A DNA stretch of 64,000 nucleotides from Novosphingobium resinovorum (GTDB taxonomy: Bacteria; Pseudomonadota; Alphaproteobacteria; Sphingomonadales; Sphingomonadaceae): contig NZ_BSFC01000043.1 of assembly GCF_027922145.1 (NCBI RefSeq), positions 164,021 to 228,020 of the forward strand, given 5' to 3'. The position numbers and the translations under genes are program-made. Position 1 is the stretch's first letter. Each line of letters opens with the position of its first letter. Positions 16,143-25,838 of the stretch are shown in pieces. The notes beneath the pieces are model-generated. The model did not search any database. It was not told the DNA's origin and saw nothing but the letters and a program-made list of their open reading frames with translations.

Positions 16143-18332
16143 TCAGCTGGCCGGCAGCAGTCCGGCTTCGAGGCCGAGGCCCAGGTATTCGTCGAGCGCG
16201 ATGGCAAGGTTGGCGCGGCGCTGCGGCTCCTCGAGGAAGCGCCAGACGCCCATCGGACCGCCGTTCGCCGCGCCTTGCGTCAGCGCGGGATCGCTGCCCC
16301 ACGAGAGGCGCGCGAAACCTGCAGCGCCCGGCTCCAGCGTCTCGAAGGCGAGGCCCAGACGCGCGGCGATGGCGGCCTGATCTGCGGCCGCGCCGGCTTC
16401 GCGAATGGCGAGGTCGGGCTGGCAGCGGAACTGGCGCGGGCCGGTGGATCCGGGTGGAACCAGCGAGTAGCGCAGGCATCCCACCTGCCGCCGCGTCGCC
16501 GCGAGCGTGCGGGCGAAGATGCAGTCGCTGGCGGTGATCGAACGCACCTGTGTCTGGCCGAGAACGGTCGCTCCTGCGAGTGCCGTGCGCGCTCCGGGCA
16601 TCGTTAGAGCGCCGAGCACCACGCTTTCCGTCACGTCCAGCCCCGGCACCGTCGCGGGCGCGGAAAGAGCGGGCAGGACGCTGCGGCGCAGGGTCACGTT
16701 CAGCCGGTCGTGGTCCCCGGCGATGGTGAGGCCGTCCGCGCCGAGCACGGTGCTGTTGGACACGACCAGTTCGCCGAGGTTCGCGGACCCGTCTGCCGCC
16801 ACCCTGAGCGCGCCGCCGACCAGCAGGCCGTCGATCACCAGCGCGCCGGGATCGAGCGCATCGGCCGGAGCGGTCCCGGCGACGGTGATGTCGCCGGTCA
16901 CGCAGGCGCGCCGGTCGCGGGCGGTGAGGGAGCCGGGGCGAAGGTCGCTGCCGCCGCCCTCGCGCGGGGTTTCCGGCCAGTCGGCGCTGGCGAGGAGCAG
17001 CAGGCTGCCGCGCGGCAGGGCGATCGTGCGCGGGCCGGTCAGGTCCTCGTCGAAGCGGTCGTTGTCGAGCAGGACGATGGCGCCCACGGTCCCGGCAGGC
17101 TGCGCGTTCCACAAGGCAACGGCCTCGGCCAAGCTGGCGAGCATGATTCCCGGAAGCGGAGCGCGGCGACGGCTGACGCCGACCTGCCAGGTGATCTCGC
17201 GCCCGCCGAGCAGCGTGGCGATTGCGGTGCTGCGATCGTAGGGGCCGCCGCCGAGGTCGCCCGGCGCCGCGAGGGCGTGGCTGACGTGGACGCCCGCAGG
17301 CTCTACGCCTTCGGGAAAGGCGACGCGGCCGCGCATCGGATCGAAGGCGGCGGTGATCGGCCGGGTCACGGTGCTTCCCGTGGCATCGAGGTAGTCGAGC
17401 GTCGCAGGAGGCCGTCGCCATCCGCGCGCGTCGGCCACGTCATGCAGGTCCGCGCTGGCCAGTTCGGCGGAGGGCACCGCGACGAAGGCATCGCCCGTGC
17501 TGGCTTGCACCCAGAGTTGGACCGGCGGGCGATCGTCGAACCACAGCGGCGTGGGCGTGCGTCCCGCCGCCATGTCGGCGCGCATGGCTTCCAGTTCGAG
17601 ATACAGCCTGCGCCGGTCGAGTAGAGTGGGCAGGTCGGCCTCGCCCGCCGGAACGTCGGCAGCAAGCGGGCTTGGCGGGTTCCACAAGGGCAGTTCCCGC
17701 CCCGCAGGATCGCAAAGGAAGCGCCCCGGTCCGGCAGGCGCGGCTTCCACGGCGGCAAGCGGGTAGACCTGCTGGCGCCACGCGAAGATGCCGATGTTTG
17801 GCACGTTGTAGCGGCCCCGCCCGCGCGCGATGGGGCGGATGTCGAGCGTGTGCGGCAGCGCGTCGAAGGCGGTGTCGTGGCGCCGCATCCGCTCCGGTTC
17901 GCGCACCGTGGCGGTAGCGGGCGCGTCGAGGCGCAAGTGGCGCAGCGCCTGCGTGGTGGCGAGGCGGCGGAACATCTCGGCCGGCACGGCGGGCCAGCCC
18001 GTCGTCGCGCGGGTCAGGGTGCCAATGATGCCCAGCGTGCCCTTGCGCCGCCGCAGGCCGACGGTCTGCGCCACCCATGCACGCTCGGAGAAGTTCTCGG
18101 TCGGGGTCAGCGCCCGCACGGCGAGGAGGTCGGCGATGTAGGGTACGGCCCATTCCGGGCAGGTCTCGATGAACCAGCTCTCGCTCAGTTCCTCGATGGC
18201 GCGGGCGACGCGGTCGGCCTCCCCGCCCATGATGTCGAACAGCGCGGCGACAACTCCCCCGGCATCGAGGTCGGCCTCGCGCAGATAGGCGGGCAAGGCG
18301 GTGTATAGGCGATCTGCATCCATGCGCATCAT
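16143..18332 (-). CDS. gpI-like eCIS baseplate/tail protein
   Basis: The 729-residue protein starts at ATG 18332 (ATGA overlap with the baseplate-J gene; ATGs at 18329 and 18323 are alternatives). The N-terminal 150 residues resemble P2 gpI-type baseplate proteins: a helical region with YTALPAYLREAD, an Asp/Glu-rich helix, and a stretch (WAVPYIADLLAVRALTPTEN) typical of eCIS homologues. The rest is Pro- and beta-rich. The segment around residues 440-640 resembles a beta-helix with repeated short strands (VTGDITVAG, LVIDGLLVGGALRVAADG). It probably joins the baseplate wedge to peripheral structures. Confidence 0.8.
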   Translation of the reverse strand: MMRMDADRLYTALPAYLREADLDAGGVVAALFDIMGGEADRVARAIEELSESWFIETCPEWAVPYIADLLAVRALTPTENFSERAWVAQTVGLRRRKGTLGIIGTLTRATTGWPAVPAEMFRRLATTQALRHLRLDAPATATVREPERMRRHDTAFDALPHTLDIRPIARGRGRYNVPNIGIFAWRQQVYPLAAVEAAPAGPGRFLCDPAGRELPLWNPPSPLAADVPAGEADLPTLLDRRRLYLELEAMRADMAAGRTPTPLWFDDRPPVQLWVQASTGDAFVAVPSAELASADLHDVADARGWRRPPATLDYLDATGSTVTRPITAAFDPMRGRVAFPEGVEPAGVHVSHALAAPGDLGGGPYDRSTAIATLLGGREITWQVGVSRRRAPLPGIMLASLAEAVALWNAQPAGTVGAIVLLDNDRFDEDLTGPRTIALPRGSLLLLASADWPETPREGGGSDLRPGSLTARDRRACVTGDITVAGTAPADALDPGALVIDGLLVGGALRVAADGSANLGELVVSNSTVLGADGLTIAGDHDRLNVTLRRSVLPALSAPATVPGLDVTESVVLGALTMPGARTALAGATVLGQTQVRSITASDCIFARTLAATRRQVGCLRYSLVPPGSTGPRQFRCQPDLAIREAGAAADQAAIAARLGLAFETLEPGAAGFARLSWGSDPALTQGAANGGPMGVWRFLEEPQRRANLAIALDEYLGLGLEAGLLPAS

Positions 18333-21004
18333 TGCACCTGCGTCAGCTGGAGGGCGGCGGGATCGATCGTCAGCAGTTCCGCGCCCTGCCACCCGTTGCC
18401 GAGGCGCGCGGCGGTGGCCGCGGGAAGGACGGGGGCAACCGAGGCGGACTGGTCCTGCCGGTGGAAGCGGGTGAACCGCGCGGCGGTCACGCCGTCGACC
18501 GCGTGCAGCACGGCGGAGACTTCGGCGAGGCTGGCGGGATGGGCGAAGGCGCGCGCCGCGAACCCGAAGGCGGCCAGCAGCGCCTCGCGCGCGGCGGCCA
18601 TGACCGTGGCGGCGACCGCATCGGCGGCAAGTACCAGCCCGGCGTGCAGGACAAATCGGCGTGATCGGTAGGGGGCGAGCGCGATCGGCAGGCCGTGGCG
18701 TTGCCCGGCATAGTCCCCGCCGCTGCGCACGGACGCGATCGACTGCTCCAGATTGTCGAACAGCGCGTCGCCGGGCAGGGGGGCGCCGCCGCGCGTGTCG
18801 GCGATTGTCAGGACGACGGCGCGCAGCGTTCGGTCGCGTACAAGGGTGGCGTCGGCCTTGCCGATCCCGGCGAACGTGCGCGCATAGTCCGCCGCGTCGG
18901 CGAGGCTGACTATGCGGGCCATCGTGCGCACGGTGCTCGGCGCATTGGCGCGTGCGGTGGCGAGGGTCTCGGGGTCTTCGGCGCCCGATGCAGGGAGCGG
19001 GTTGATCACGCCCGAGAGTCCGGCGGGCCGCTGCAGCGGCTGGCTCAGCTGCCCGGCCCTGAGCATCCCGACAAGGCCGGTGCCGATGCGGTAGCGGGCG
19101 ATCAGGTTGCCCTTGCCGCTCGGCGGGCGCGCGCCGGTCACGCCGTCGCCGAACTGGATGGTGACGGTGCCGTCGTCGGCGGTGCGGGTGGTGAACACCC
19201 GGTCGCGCGGGCCTGCACCGACGAAATCCGCGACTTCGCGCCAGCGGGCGGGTCCGATGCGCAGTTCCAGCGTGCTCGCGCGGCCGAGCGGCGTGGGGGC
19301 CGATACCCAGGTCAGCGGCTTGCCGGGAAGCGCGACGGCCTGGAAAGCGAGCGTCGCATCGCCGTTGCCGATGGCGTCCTCGCGCGTTTCGCCGTGGCTG
19401 GCGGCGACGACGTTGGCGTTGATCCGCAGGCTGCGCGGGGTGAGCGGCGGGTCGATCTCGGCGGTGAAGGTCAGGCGGGTGGCGTCCCGCGCCGGGGGAG
19501 CGAGTTGCGGCGCGTCGCCGCCCGCCGCGACCGTGCCGATCTGGGCGATGGTGAGGATGCGCGCGGCCGCCGCGCCGCTTGCGGCCTCGGAACCGGTCAG
19601 GGCGACGCGCTGGCCGACCGAAAGCCCGGCAACGTGGCGGCTCAGCGTCACGCTCTTGCCGCTGACGGTTTCGGTCACCGGCGTCATCGCCCAGCCGAGC
19701 AATTCGCTGACGCCGTGCACGGTGGTCGAGCGCGGCGAGAAGGCCGTCATCGCAGGGCCGCTCAGCTTCAGGCGGGTGACCTTGCCGGACATGCCGAAAT
19801 CGCTGACGCTGATCTCGCTGGCTTCGGTGACCTTGTAGGTCTCCATAGTCGTCCCGGCGCGCAGCACGACCCAGCTTCCCGCCACGAAGCGTTCGTAGAC
19901 CTGGTCGAGATCGACATAGTCGCGGGTGGCGGGGAACGGCGCATCGGCCCAGCTGGAACGCCTGCGCGCATAAAGGCCGGGCGCGAGCTTGCGGGTGGTG
20001 TCGAACTCGATGATCTCGCTGATGTCGTCCAGGATGCCGCCGTAGCCGATCGCGCTTACGGCGGTGTCGCCGATGCCGCCCACGATGGCCCGCTTGATCG
20101 CCTTAGCCTCCAGCGCGGCTGCGGCGATCGGCAGGAATTCGCCGACGCGCAGGGCGAGGGGCAACGACTCCCACGCGGGCGCATTGTGCCCGAACAGGCT
20201 GGCGCGCTGGCGCAGAGCGAAGACGCGGGGCGCCAGCTGCGGGATGGCAGCGGCGGTGCCGAGCGGTGCTTCGAGGACGACTTCGCTGCGTGCCGGGATC
20301 TGGTCGGCGGTGTCGGGAGGCACATCGGTCACGCCTGCGACGCGGCGGGCCTGCCAGCGGGGGCTGGTGGTCGCGGTGTCCCGCTCGGAGCCGACGATCA
20401 GCACCATGTCGCCGGTGCGCAGCTGCGTGGGCGGCTGCAGCATGAGCCTGTCGTCCCCCGCCTTCGGGGCGACGTAGCGGACGCTTTCGGCGCGCAGGTC
20501 CTGCCAGTCCGGGCGAGCGTCAATGGCGGCGTCGGTTTCGAAGATCTGGGGCTTCTCGTCGGGGCCAGGGATGCTCATGATCCCGGACCCGACGGGGAGC
20601 GAGACGACCTCCGGCGAACCGGGAATGGTGTCGCAGGTCACCGCCAGCCAAGCCGAGGCGGAGACGCCGGGTGCGGGCGCATAGCCGATCAGCCGCGCCA
20701 GTTCGAGCACCGAACGCCGCTCGGTGGCGGGGCGCAGGAAACCTTCGTTGCCGATGCGCTCGTTGTAGAAGGCGAGGATGTCGAGCGCAGTGGCCCAGCC
20801 GTCGAGCAGGGCGATGGCCGGGTCGGCGGGGTCGCGCGTGGTCAGCCGGGCGAGCGCCGGGGCCTTGTGCAGCCGGTCCAGCATCGCGCCGTTGAAGCCT
20901 GCGTGAGTGGCCAGTCGCCACGGGATCATGGCGAGGTTCGCAGCGGGCGTGTCCGGCTGCGTGTCTGCGCCACCGAAGCAGGCGCATTCGGGGTCAGTGG
21001 TCAT
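18329..21004 (-). CDS. eCIS baseplate-J-like protein 2 (Afp12/Pvc12-like)
   Basis: The 891-residue protein starts at ATG 21004 (ATGA overlap with the preceding gene). It has the features of 'putative baseplate assembly protein' families: ATALDILAFYNERIGNEGFL with RRSVLELARLIGY near the N-terminus, a long beta-rich middle, and a gpJ-type C-terminal region (SLADAADYARTFAGIGKADA, then a helical domain). By analogy with Afp/PVC particles it is a wedge component that connects the hub to the sheath. A second J-like gene precedes it, as is usual in eCIS loci. Confidence 0.86.
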   Translation of the reverse strand: MTTDPECACFGGADTQPDTPAANLAMIPWRLATHAGFNGAMLDRLHKAPALARLTTRDPADPAIALLDGWATALDILAFYNERIGNEGFLRPATERRSVLELARLIGYAPAPGVSASAWLAVTCDTIPGSPEVVSLPVGSGIMSIPGPDEKPQIFETDAAIDARPDWQDLRAESVRYVAPKAGDDRLMLQPPTQLRTGDMVLIVGSERDTATTSPRWQARRVAGVTDVPPDTADQIPARSEVVLEAPLGTAAAIPQLAPRVFALRQRASLFGHNAPAWESLPLALRVGEFLPIAAAALEAKAIKRAIVGGIGDTAVSAIGYGGILDDISEIIEFDTTRKLAPGLYARRRSSWADAPFPATRDYVDLDQVYERFVAGSWVVLRAGTTMETYKVTEASEISVSDFGMSGKVTRLKLSGPAMTAFSPRSTTVHGVSELLGWAMTPVTETVSGKSVTLSRHVAGLSVGQRVALTGSEAASGAAAARILTIAQIGTVAAGGDAPQLAPPARDATRLTFTAEIDPPLTPRSLRINANVVAASHGETREDAIGNGDATLAFQAVALPGKPLTWVSAPTPLGRASTLELRIGPARWREVADFVGAGPRDRVFTTRTADDGTVTIQFGDGVTGARPPSGKGNLIARYRIGTGLVGMLRAGQLSQPLQRPAGLSGVINPLPASGAEDPETLATARANAPSTVRTMARIVSLADAADYARTFAGIGKADATLVRDRTLRAVVLTIADTRGGAPLPGDALFDNLEQSIASVRSGGDYAGQRHGLPIALAPYRSRRFVLHAGLVLAADAVAATVMAAAREALLAAFGFAARAFAHPASLAEVSAVLHAVDGVTAARFTRFHRQDQSASVAPVLPAATAARLGNGWQGAELLTIDPAALQLTQVQ

Positions 21005-23421
21005 CGTCCGCCCTCCATGTCGAAGCGGATGCGGCCCCGGTCGGGATGGTCGGGGTCGTTGTCGAGCCGCAGCAGTTCCGGGCCGGTCGGTGCGATCACG
21101 CCGTCGGCGACCGGGTCTATCGGCGGCGCCCCGGCACGGCCGAAGCGCGTCAGCATCGCCGATCGCACGCCTTCCACCCCCACGGCAGCGGCGAGGATCG
21201 CGCTGGCGTGCACCGGGTCGCCGAAGCTGCGGCGGTCGGGATGGAAGAACCCCGGCGTCCCGTCCGGCGCGGTGGCCGCGCTGAAAGTGCGCTCCAGCCG
21301 CTGCCGCACATCGGCGAGGATCGCGTCGGGATCGACGCAGACGTGCATCACGATGTCGAGCGGCACGTGGACCGGGTCGGCGACTTCGAGGTCGAAACCG
21401 GCCATGCGCTTCGCTTCCAGATGGGCGAAGAGGTCCGCAGCGAAGTCCGGGTCGTCCGTCGCGGACAAGCCGCCGATGCGGTCGACGATGAGGAACACGG
21501 TGTACCAGCTTCCCGTCCAGCGAATGCGCGCCTGTGCGCGCTGGACGCCGGGCAGTTCCTCCAGTGCGGCTGCATAGTCGGCCTCGGTCACCGCGCGGTC
21601 CTGCCGGGCGACGCGGGCGGGGGCGAAGCGGCGGATGTGCGCGGCATCCTCCCGGTCGCGGCCGCCCTGCGCCGGGAGCGGGTTGGTGACGGCGACGATA
21701 CCTTCGTGCGGGGGCAGGGCGACGTGGCGCAGCACGTCGCGCCCGACGTTTCCGGCCGCGCCGCCGCCCAGACGGTAGGCGACGGAGAAGCGTGTGCCCA
21801 AGGCAGGCCGCACGGCCAGCCGGTCGTCGCCGAAGCGCAAGCTCACGGTGCCGCCGTGCTCGACTTCGGCGACGGCGGCGCGGGCGAAGCGGTCGGCGCC
21901 GAGCAGGTCGGGCAGGATGTCCCATGCCTGCGCTCCGTCGTTCAGCTGGATCGCGGCATGGGTGGGCGCTTGGGCGGGCGGGGCAAGAAAGCCGGAGACC
22001 GGCCCCGATGCGGCGAAGTCCGGTGCGAAGACGACGCCGGCATGCGCCAGTTGCGGACGATAGGGTCGGTCCGTGTCCCGGGCGGTGTCGGGCAGGAGCG
22101 TGGCCTGCGGCTCCCAATGCCCCGCATCGGCAGGGGCGAGGTTCGCCATGGCGAGGGCGCAGGGACGCACTTCACCGGCAAGGCTCAGGCTGTCGAGAGG
22201 CAGCGCGAAGGGCAGGGCGTCCTCCTCGTCCCACGCGACGTCGCAGACCGGGGTGCCGTCCACCGGATCGACGGCGTGGCGCACGGCGGTCAGCCGCACC
22301 GCATGGCGCAGGCGCGGGTCGGCGTCAGTGGCCGCGCCGGTATCGGGATCGGCGCTCTGGAGCAGCATCAGCAGGTCGCCGGGGGCAAGGTTCAGCCGGG
22401 GCTCGTCCACCAGAGTGACGCCGAGCGCGCCGGGCGGCAGGCAGCAGGCCGCATCGGACCAGGTGTGGATGGGGATCGCGTCGTGGGCGGACCACAAGGT
22501 CACGTCGGCCATCGTCTCGAAGATCGCCGCGCCCGAGCGTAGCGCCGCGTCGCGCTGCGCGGCGGTCTTCAGCACCGCCTCGCGCCCGGGCTGCATCCCG
22601 GCGACGAGCTGACCGGCGGGCAGCACCCGGCCGTCCATCGCCGATCCCGCCGCGACGCCGAAGTGGACGATCGTGCGGGCATTGGCGCCTTCGTCCACGC
22701 GGTAGTCGACCAGCCGGGCGTGGCGGCGCAGGGATATGCGGCTGCGCGCGGTGCCGAGGTAGGCTTCGGTGCCCGCCGCGTCCTGCGCGTAGCTGAGCCG
22801 GTCTGCGTGGTAAGCCAGCGTCTCCACCAGCGCGAGGTAGGGATCGGCCGCGCCCCGGTCGCGCCAGCCGGGCATCAGCACCGCCAGCCTGTCGAGCATG
22901 ACGCGGCGGAAGCTGGCGTAGTCCTTCGCGAGATAGTCGATGCGCGGTTCCTCGGCCACGAGCGGGGGGCAGCGGTGCACGGGGGCGCAGTCGAATTCGC
23001 TGGGGCAACCGGCCTTGAACAGGAAGTCGATGGCGGCAAGGCGCGGGTCGAAGCGCTGCGGTGGTTCCTCCTCCCCGCTCGCGCTGACGAGGTGCAGGAC
23101 GTAAGTGGAGAAGTCCCCGGCGGCATTGACGCGCAGGCGTATCCGGTTGCCGTCGGTTTCGATCAGTTCCTCCACGCCGATCCCGGTCACGCGGTCGCCG
23201 CCGGTCACGCTGAAGTTGGCGGCGACCAGCGGTGGCGAAGCGGGAACGCCATCGGTCTCGCCGGGCAGCGGATGGACGAAGAACACGTCGATCAGGGTCT
23301 GATCCGGGGAGGCGATCTCCAGATAGTCGAAGCCGTTGATGGCGTCGGGCTGCGGGTCGCCCAGGGTATCGCGCACTGCCGCGACGCGGCGCGCCTCGCG
23401 GCAGAGGTAGCGGGCGGTCAT
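21001..23421 (-). CDS. eCIS baseplate-J-like protein 1 (Afp11/Pvc11-like)
   Basis: The 806-residue protein starts at ATG 23421, overlapping the gp25 stop. The N-terminal 130 residues form a beta domain. Then comes the J-like signature IDYLAKDYASFRRVMLDRL followed by PYLALVETLAYHADRLSYAQ, a large beta region, and the conserved AVTEADYAAALEELPGVQRA segment near residue 660. These are recognised features of eCIS/T4-gp6-like wedge proteins. It should pair with the following 891-residue protein in the baseplate wedge. Confidence 0.88.
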   Translation of the reverse strand: MTARYLCREARRVAAVRDTLGDPQPDAINGFDYLEIASPDQTLIDVFFVHPLPGETDGVPASPPLVAANFSVTGGDRVTGIGVEELIETDGNRIRLRVNAAGDFSTYVLHLVSASGEEEPPQRFDPRLAAIDFLFKAGCPSEFDCAPVHRCPPLVAEEPRIDYLAKDYASFRRVMLDRLAVLMPGWRDRGAADPYLALVETLAYHADRLSYAQDAAGTEAYLGTARSRISLRRHARLVDYRVDEGANARTIVHFGVAAGSAMDGRVLPAGQLVAGMQPGREAVLKTAAQRDAALRSGAAIFETMADVTLWSAHDAIPIHTWSDAACCLPPGALGVTLVDEPRLNLAPGDLLMLLQSADPDTGAATDADPRLRHAVRLTAVRHAVDPVDGTPVCDVAWDEEDALPFALPLDSLSLAGEVRPCALAMANLAPADAGHWEPQATLLPDTARDTDRPYRPQLAHAGVVFAPDFAASGPVSGFLAPPAQAPTHAAIQLNDGAQAWDILPDLLGADRFARAAVAEVEHGGTVSLRFGDDRLAVRPALGTRFSVAYRLGGGAAGNVGRDVLRHVALPPHEGIVAVTNPLPAQGGRDREDAAHIRRFAPARVARQDRAVTEADYAAALEELPGVQRAQARIRWTGSWYTVFLIVDRIGGLSATDDPDFAADLFAHLEAKRMAGFDLEVADPVHVPLDIVMHVCVDPDAILADVRQRLERTFSAATAPDGTPGFFHPDRRSFGDPVHASAILAAAVGVEGVRSAMLTRFGRAGAPPIDPVADGVIAPTGPELLRLDNDPDHPDRGRIRFDMEGGR

Positions 23422-23804
23422 GGCAGCGGCCTTTCGATCGTCGCCAGCTTCGGTTCTCCGCTGGCGCGCAGGACGTAGGCGACGCGGATGCGCAAGGTGG
23501 CCTCCTCGATGGTCACTTCCACCTGCCCGACCTCGATCAGATCGCCGAGCCACTGGCCGAGCGCGCCCTGCAGGCCGAGTTCGACGGCCACGGCGATCGA
23601 GGGATCGTTGCCGCCGAACAGGATCTGCCGCAGGCCGCTGCCGAAGTCGGGCCGCATCACCCGCTCTCCGGGAGAGGTCAGCAGGAGCTGGCCGATCAGC
23701 ATCCGCACATAGCCCTCGGCGTTCATGGCGGCGGTGCGACCACCGGAATCGAAGGCGAGGGGGAAGGCGATGTGCGGCGCCTGCGAGGTGGCTGGCTGGG
23801 TCAT
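23418..23804 (-). CDS. gp25/GPW-like baseplate wedge protein (Afp9/Pvc9-like)
   Basis: The 128-residue protein has the gp25 (GPW) family pattern: IAFPLAFDSGGRTA, then a helix ending in LLLTSPGERVMRPDFGSGL, then a terminal beta region. Gp25 nucleates the sheath at the baseplate in contractile tails. Start ATG 23804 overlaps the PAAR stop (ATGA), and its stop overlaps the J-like start. Confidence 0.92.
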   Translation of the reverse strand: MTQPATSQAPHIAFPLAFDSGGRTAAMNAEGYVRMLIGQLLLTSPGERVMRPDFGSGLRQILFGGNDPSIAVAVELGLQGALGQWLGDLIEVGQVEVTIEEATLRIRVAYVLRASGEPKLATIERPLP

Positions 23805-24145
23805 TGCGCGATCACTCTCGTCTGCACGGTGGTGACAGTGGGCGGGCCTTGCGGGATCTGCTCGGCGCTCTTGCACAGGCCCGGCGAGGTGGAGAGGATC
23901 AGTGGCTGCCCTCCGGCGGTGACGCGGGTGGCGGGCACCAGCCACTGCACGGTGATGCAGGGCTGGGGCTTGGTGCCCGCGCCTACCGGCACCTGGAACG
24001 GGCAGGCGGCGATCGTCGCCATGTCGGCCATGGTCGCGGCGGGCATCCCGCCCAGCATGACGCGCGGCGATCCGGGGGCGATGCTCATCTGCCCGGAGTG
24101 GGGGCACATGCCGAGCGCGCCGACGTGGAGGACCGGGCCGGGCAT
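23801..24145 (-). CDS. PAAR-like spike-tip protein (Afp10/Pvc10-like)
   Basis: This 114-residue protein has repeated Gly-, Pro- and Cys/His-containing beta hairpins: LHVGALGMCPHSG, MLGGMPAATMADM and VTAGGQPLI. The Cys and His residues (Cys14 and His16, Cys48, Cys63, Cys91) could hold the metal at the spike tip. It follows the gp5/VgrG-like gene with a 1-nt overlap (TGATG), as expected for the tip that caps the spike. It has no C-terminal toxin extension. Confidence 0.82.
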   Translation of the reverse strand: MPGPVLHVGALGMCPHSGQMSIAPGSPRVMLGGMPAATMADMATIAACPFQVPVGAGTKPQPCITVQWLVPATRVTAGGQPLILSTSPGLCKSAEQIPQGPPTVTTVQTRVIAQ

Positions 24146-24660
24146 CAGGTCACCACCAGCGCGCCCTGGTTCACGGTCACGGTCGGCCCCGTGAGCATGA
24201 TCGTCGCGCCCTTGCCGTTGGTGATGGTGATGCCGACGTCGTTGATCGCGATCATCGCGCCGGTCATGGTCTTGAGCAGGAAGCCCCCGGTCGGCCCGGG
24301 GGTGTCGCTGATCATCAGCGTGTTCTGCCCGGCGGTCTGGATCACGAAGTTCGACAGGCCGGGCGTGCCCGCCATCGCCAGCGGCGGGACTTCGCTGGTG
24401 CTGTGGTAGTAGCACCCGGTCCAGATCGGGTAATTCAGGTTGCCCTGTTCGAACTCCACCCACACGCCCGCGCCGATCTGCGGCAACCAGTGCATGCCCA
24501 TCTGCTTGCCGGTGGCGGGAAAGCACGGCTCTGCCCATGTCGAGGGGGCGAGGCCGGGACCGTCGGGGACCTGCACCATCAGGCGGCCGGTCTGCATCGG
24601 GTCGATGTTGTTGATCACCGTGCCCCGATACTTTCCGTAATAGCGGCGGGTCTCGGTCAT
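24145..24660 (-). CDS. gp5/VgrG OB-fold spike protein
   Basis: The 171-residue protein has the OB-fold core of gp5/VgrG spikes: YGKYRGTVINNIDPMQTGRLMV, then WLPQIGAGVWVEFEQGN and PIWTGCYY. A repetitive beta-prism-like C-terminus follows (AINDVGITITNGKGATIMLT). It starts at ATG 24660, overlapping the gpD stop (ATGA). In Afp/PVC particles one protein (Afp8/Pvc8) carries both the gpD and gp5 parts; here they are two genes. The trimer should form the central spike under the PAAR tip. Confidence 0.9.
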   Translation of the reverse strand: MTETRRYYGKYRGTVINNIDPMQTGRLMVQVPDGPGLAPSTWAEPCFPATGKQMGMHWLPQIGAGVWVEFEQGNLNYPIWTGCYYHSTSEVPPLAMAGTPGLSNFVIQTAGQNTLMISDTPGPTGGFLLKTMTGAMIAINDVGITITNGKGATIMLTGPTVTVNQGALVVT

Positions 24661-25838
24661 GCGGCCACCTCCTGTGTCCATGAGCCGTGCGCATTGCGCG
24701 CCAGCTGGAAGTTCTGGCGGAGTTCCCCGCGCTTGATCGAGGTCGTCACCGACTTGACGAGGTAGACGCCGTCGTGATGCGGCCCGGCCCCGCGCACCGG
24801 CACCAGCCGCCCGGGCACCAGCACCCGGCCGTAGCGCGCGACGTCGAGCGTGCCCGAGGCACCGACCACGCGGCTGGCCTGCGCGGCTTCTCCCAGCCCG
24901 CGCATGACCAGTTCGGGGACGTCGAGCCGTGCCTGCGTCTCCCGGTCCGAATTGCGGCCGAGGTCGGCGAGCTTGGAGAAACGGGCATAAGGTATCCAGC
25001 CCGGCCCCATCGGCGGGCTCAGGACCTCTCCGGGAATGGGGATCGGGATGGTGAGGCCGGTGCCGCGCACTTCCTGGCTGAGCAGGTAGGGCAGCAACTT
25101 CTGAGTGCCGTCGAAGGTGAAGTTCAGCGACTGCACGTTGGATGCCTGATCCATGTTCACCGTCAGCGCGGGCTGCATCGAGAAGCCCTGGCTGTTGAAG
25201 TTGCCGCCCGGCGTCAGGCCGCCGAGGTCCGGGCCCCAGTAGGCGGTCGTCACGCCTTCCTCCTCGGTCGGCTCGACCATGAAGACGTAGCCGCAATCGC
25301 GGGCGAGACGGTTGACGTGGCCGTAGTCGGTGCCTTGCTGGACGTGCCAGCCGTTCACCGGATTGGGGATCGTCCAGCTCGGCGGGGGAAGGATCGCGGC
25401 GATCACACCCAGCGGCGTCCACCGGGCGAGGATGAAGGCGACCTGCCCCATCGGCGGCATCCCCGGCATCGGCAGGCCGGTGACGTCGTACTGGTCCATC
25501 AGTTGCGTCACGTCGCCGCCGGTGACGCTGAGGGTGGCCTTGCCGCTCTCGTTCGACTGCGCGACGTCGTAGCGGGCCACGAAACCGTCGAGCAGCACCG
25601 TGCGCAGGCCGTCGATGGTGAGCGAGAAGATGAACCGCTTGCCCGGCGTGAACATGCCACCGGGGAGCATCTCGGTCTCCACCGCGCCGCCTTTGGCGAG
25701 GTTCAGCTTCATCTGGAAACCGCCGCGCGGGGACTGGCGGGTCACCTGCAGTTCGGTGATCGCGTCGATCAGCGCGGGCGGCACCGGGTCATGGGTGATG
25801 AACCCGGTCCGGATCGAGAGCTGCGCGCCCCTAAGCAT
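24657..25838 (-). CDS. gpD-like baseplate hub protein (N-terminal half of Afp8/Pvc8/VgrG)
   Basis: The 393-residue protein resembles phage late-control gene D / VgrG hub domains. It has an N-terminal beta domain with LQVTRQSPRGGFQMKL, a WHVQQGTDYGHVNRLARDCGY segment typical of gp27-like folds, and a C-terminal domain ending VYLVKSVTTSIKRGELRQNF. It starts at ATG 25838, overlapping the upstream stop by 8 nt. It should trimerise to join the inner tube to the spike. Confidence 0.88.
   Translation of the reverse strand: MLRGAQLSIRTGFITHDPVPPALIDAITELQVTRQSPRGGFQMKLNLAKGGAVETEMLPGGMFTPGKRFIFSLTIDGLRTVLLDGFVARYDVAQSNESGKATLSVTGGDVTQLMDQYDVTGLPMPGMPPMGQVAFILARWTPLGVIAAILPPPSWTIPNPVNGWHVQQGTDYGHVNRLARDCGYVFMVEPTEEEGVTTAYWGPDLGGLTPGGNFNSQGFSMQPALTVNMDQASNVQSLNFTFDGTQKLLPYLLSQEVRGTGLTIPIPIPGEVLSPPMGPGWIPYARFSKLADLGRNSDRETQARLDVPELVMRGLGEAAQASRVVGASGTLDVARYGRVLVPGRLVPVRGAGPHHDGVYLVKSVTTSIKRGELRQNFQLARNAHGSWTQEVAA

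Noticed and set aside
18695..21577. 960-codon + strand frame opposite the baseplate-J genes
   Set aside because: It spans two convincing - strand genes, has no family features or RBS, and reads as low-complexity Arg/Ala/Gly.
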